From contig JAPUJD010000058.1 of NCBI GenBank assembly GCA_027296385.1, positions 1 to 14,655 of the forward strand: DNA of 14,655 nucleotides. The letters run 5' to 3'. The position numbers and the translations under genes are program-made. Position 1 is the stretch's first letter, and each line of letters begins with the position of its first letter. Below, one piece after another: positions 12,877-14,655 of the stretch. Under the pieces are notes generated by a model. It saw only the letters and a program-made list of their open reading frames with translations. It was not told where the DNA came from and did no database searches. The stretch is from Acidobacteriota bacterium (GTDB lineage: Bacteria; Acidobacteriota; Thermoanaerobaculia; Multivoradales; JAHEKO01).

Positions 12877-13293
12877 ATGAGCTCTGTCACCCCCACCCCG
12901 GATCGCCCTTCCGCTGCCATCCGAGTCTCGATGATGCCCAAGGACACCAACCCGCAGGGCACGATCTTTGGCGGCATCATCCTCTCCTACATCGATCAGG
13001 CCGGAGCGGTAGAGGCGCGCCGCTACGCGCCGGGTCGATTGGTGACTGTCGCGATGCGCGAGGTCGAGTTCCACGAACCCGTGTTCGTTGGCGACCTGGT
13101 GAGCTTCTATGCACACACCACCCGGATCGGGCGCACCTCCATCAGCGTCAAGGTCGTAGTCGAGGCGGAGCGTCTCGGCGGCGACCTCAGTCGGGTGAAG
13201 GTCACCGAGGCCGACGTGACCTATGTGAAGATCGACAATGAGGGTGAGCCGATTCTGATCGAGCGCCGACAGCCCGCTAAGGCACCGGCCTAG
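12877..13293 (+). CDS. Hotdog-fold acyl-CoA thioesterase, YciA-like
   Basis: Hydrolyses acyl-CoA to free acid and CoA; cytosolic, usually oligomeric. It has 138 aa, normal for the single-hotdog YciA/acyl-CoA thioesterase group. The signature is MMPKDTNPQGTIFGG (19-33), then the central helix ILSYIDQAGAVEA with Asp40, then VEFHEPVFVGDLVSFYA (63-79) and the strand TEADVTYVKID. The frame is open upstream to 12781, but those 32 codons are Arg/Lys-rich. I chose the ATG at 12877 because AAGGA precedes it by 7 nt and the family starts near there. It seems to be a single-gene unit, followed after 70 nt by the convergent HD-like gene. Confidence 0.9.
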   Translation: MSSVTPTPDRPSAAIRVSMMPKDTNPQGTIFGGIILSYIDQAGAVEARRYAPGRLVTVAMREVEFHEPVFVGDLVSFYAHTTRIGRTSISVKVVVEAERLGGDLSRVKVTEADVTYVKIDNEGEPILIERRQPAKAPA

Positions 13294-13363
13294 CACCCCG
13301 AGCTCAACGCTCGAGAAGCGGGCAGATCCGCCGTTGCAGCCGGAGTGGGGTGAGGAATGCAGG

Positions 13364-13942
13364 CTAGTTCAGTTGGCTGGTTGATCCGTTCTCGGCGGCG
13401 ATCAGAGACCGTAGCTCAGCGATCCAGCGCATCGTGACCTCGTGGCGCTGTGCCGCTATCTCCTGCCCGCGCCGGGTGTGGAAGCGCTCGGGCTCAGGCC
13501 CCGCGTCGAGCTGAGTCAGGGCGCGGTCGAGGGCGAGTCGCTTGCGCCCGGCGGCCAGCAAGCGTGAGATCACGGCCCCGACGCCGCTACGCTCCAGCAG
13601 AACGGCATCGTGTAGCAGACGATCCTCGGCGGTTTGCGGCCGGCGCACGAACCCTTCGAGTCCACGGCGCAGCCTGGCGATGCGCTCAGCGGCGATGCCC
13701 AAGCTGCGCATGAACAGGTGCCAGCGGCTACCCCGGGCCAGGCTTCCGAGGCGCCCGACGACGCCATGGAAGAGAGTCAGCAGCTCGAGCAGGTCGGGTT
13801 CGTGATCGACCCCCTCCGCCAACTCGATCAACAGCTGCTCTATCTCCCCGACGCGCCCGAAGGTCTCGACTCCGTCGAGCTCCGTGTAGAGCGGCCGCAC
13901 ATACTCCTCTACCCGTGCCCGCTGGGCGGCCGACAGCGTCAC
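13364..13942 (-). CDS. Helical protein resembling an HD-domain phosphohydrolase with a degenerate metal site
   Basis: The 192-aa product is almost all helical, with no signal peptide or membrane segment. Its layout resembles HD-superfamily proteins: an N-terminal helix with TFGRVGEIEQLLIELA (27-42), a central LLELLTLFHGVVGRLGSL (51-68) where HD proteins read LxxLxHDxGxxG, and RLLHDAVLLERSG (108-120) where the distal Asp lies. In this alignment the first His is Gly29 and the His-Asp pair is His59-Gly60; only His111-Asp112 looks normal. If the alignment is right the metal site is broken and the protein is probably not a standard phosphohydrolase. The GTG at 13942 overlaps the stop of the upstream HAD gene (GTGA), so the two are coupled. 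The longer frame to 14035 lies inside that gene. The gene is likely real; the family is tentative. Confidence 0.6.
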   Translation of the reverse strand: MTLSAAQRARVEEYVRPLYTELDGVETFGRVGEIEQLLIELAEGVDHEPDLLELLTLFHGVVGRLGSLARGSRWHLFMRSLGIAAERIARLRRGLEGFVRRPQTAEDRLLHDAVLLERSGVGAVISRLLAAGRKRLALDRALTQLDAGPEPERFHTRRGQEIAAQRHEVTMRWIAELRSLIAAENGSTSQLN

Positions 13943-14643
13943 CGCTGACTGGCCTCGGCGAAGATCCGTTGCAGCCCCGCCGGATCGATGTCGGCGAGGC
14001 TGTGCACCGCGCCGCTGGCGGTCACGAGCTGGCACAGCTCGTGGCGATGCGCCACACCAAGACTCACGAGGCCGGCGGCAGACGCGGCAGCCAGCCCCAT
14101 CGGCGAGTTCTCGACTGCCAGCACTTCGTGCGGGTGCACCAACCGCTCTGGTAGCGGAGGCTCGTTGTTGAGCTCTTCGAGAGCGCGCCGGTAGATCTCG
14201 GGATGAGGCCTGCCCCGCAAGACGTCTTCGGCCGAGACGATGGCCTTGAAGTGCCGGCGCAAGCCACTTTGATGAAGCGCCTGAACGATCTCCTCGCGCA
14301 ACGCTCCGCTGACGATGCCGAGCATCAGACCCTGGGTCGCCGCGCCTTCGACGAGCTCTAGAGCCCCGGGATAGAACGAGTAGCCGCTACGGCGAGCGTG
14401 CTCCTGGTAGTAGCCCGCCTTGCGAGCGACGAGCCGGTTGACCTCGGCCGCGTCGAAGGCCCGTCCCGCGCGCTCGAGAACACTGGCCAGCACCTCGCGG
14501 TCATTGCGCGCGCTCACGCTCAGCTTCTCCAGCGACTCGACGGGTAGCTTCTCTTCGGCAAGGACACGCTCGAGAAGACGCGTGTGCACCTCCAAGTCGT
14601 CCACCAGGACACCGTTGAAGTCGAAAAGGACCGCGCGCAACAC
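13939..14643 (-). CDS. HAD-superfamily hydrolase, beta-phosphoglucomutase-like subgroup
   Basis: A cytosolic HAD enzyme of 234 aa with a helical cap between about 15 and 95; substrate unknown. Motif I is FDFNGVLVDD (Asp8; position 10 is Asn instead of Asp), motif II is GIVSGA (Ser112), motif III is GRPHPEIY (Arg145 where most have Lys) and motif IV is VENSPMGLAAASAAG (Glu178-Asn179, often Glu-Asp). DFNGV-type members are a recognisable group of HAD proteins, so the Asn need not mean loss of activity, but together with the Arg the chemistry is uncertain. The start is GTG at 14643, giving MLRAVLFDFNG; only 12 nt lie upstream in the window, so an earlier overlapping gene cannot be excluded. Its stop overlaps the GTG of the HD-like gene. 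Confidence 0.85.
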   Translation of the reverse strand: MLRAVLFDFNGVLVDDLEVHTRLLERVLAEEKLPVESLEKLSVSARNDREVLASVLERAGRAFDAAEVNRLVARKAGYYQEHARRSGYSFYPGALELVEGAATQGLMLGIVSGALREEIVQALHQSGLRRHFKAIVSAEDVLRGRPHPEIYRRALEELNNEPPLPERLVHPHEVLAVENSPMGLAAASAAGLVSLGVAHRHELCQLVTASGAVHSLADIDPAGLQRIFAEASQR

Positions 14644-14655
14644 CGGTCCATCATA

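Noticed and set aside
12516..13241. Long plus-strand frame spanning the sigma gene start and the thioesterase
   Set aside because: Its second half is the thioesterase in another frame (His/Pro/Arg-rich) and its first part overlaps the sigma gene; only about 45 codons from 12702 look like protein.
13294..13363. Possible terminator between thioesterase and HD-like genes
   Set aside because: Only 4-6 bp complementary pieces such as CACCCC and GGGGTG separated by about 50 nt; no compact hairpin or T-run.
1..14655. CRISPR array, tRNA, rRNA, insertion sequence or defence island
   Set aside because: No regularly spaced repeats, tRNA-like cloverleaf, transposase motif or nuclease/toxin gene was found on either strand; the gene content is housekeeping and envelope-related.

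Overview
The window is GC-rich chromosomal DNA, densely coded, with short intergenic gaps and several 4-bp GTGA stop/start overlaps. It reads as ordinary chromosome, not a mobile island: I see no tRNA, rRNA, CRISPR array, insertion sequence, phage gene or toxin-antitoxin pair. A LapA/LapB-type protein, which is linked to lipopolysaccharide assembly, together with DksA, RlmH, HolA and MutM suggests a double-membraned bacterium. The style (high GC, expanded HolA, SigK/RskA pair) would fit Acidobacteriota or a related phylum. The taxonomy is inference only.

Left block, minus strand (5335 down to 6): a compact run reading rlmH, a DksA/TraR-type zinc-finger regulator, a fused LapA-LapB-like TPR protein, holA, mutM and a HAD hydrolase. 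The last HAD codons overlap the start of a further gene that leaves the window. The genes abut or overlap, so they are probably co-transcribed from a promoter near 5345. The products join ribosome modification, stringent-type transcription control, envelope assembly, replication and DNA repair.

Divergent from it on the plus strand (5426-7810) are a membrane-anchored alpha/beta-hydrolase homologue that has lost its nucleophile and acid, and a phosphomannomutase/phosphoglucomutase. A perfect 32-bp palindrome sits between the two divergent units. Convergent with the mutase is a large membrane glycosyltransferase-like protein of the ZomB/AftB type (9470-7836). The mutase and this protein together point to envelope glycan synthesis. 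A YugP-type membrane zinc peptidase follows upstream on the minus strand, divergent from an SDR oxidoreductase (10311-11033).

Right block: an ECF sigma factor and an RskA-type anti-sigma factor form a translationally coupled pair on the minus strand (12537-11129). About 340 bp without an intact gene follow, holding what looks like the N-terminal remnant of a LOG/TIGR00725-type gene. Next come a YciA-like hotdog acyl-CoA thioesterase on the plus strand and, on the minus strand, a HAD hydrolase overlapping a degenerate HD-domain-like protein.

The points most worth a second look are the LapA-LapB fusion, the 32-bp palindrome, and a bipartite promoter box (CTTCTGCC, 5 nt, CTGCTAGAGT) found just upstream of two separate plus-strand genes. 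Several candidate -10 elements lie 6-9 nt from start codons, which suggests leaderless or nearly leaderless transcripts.
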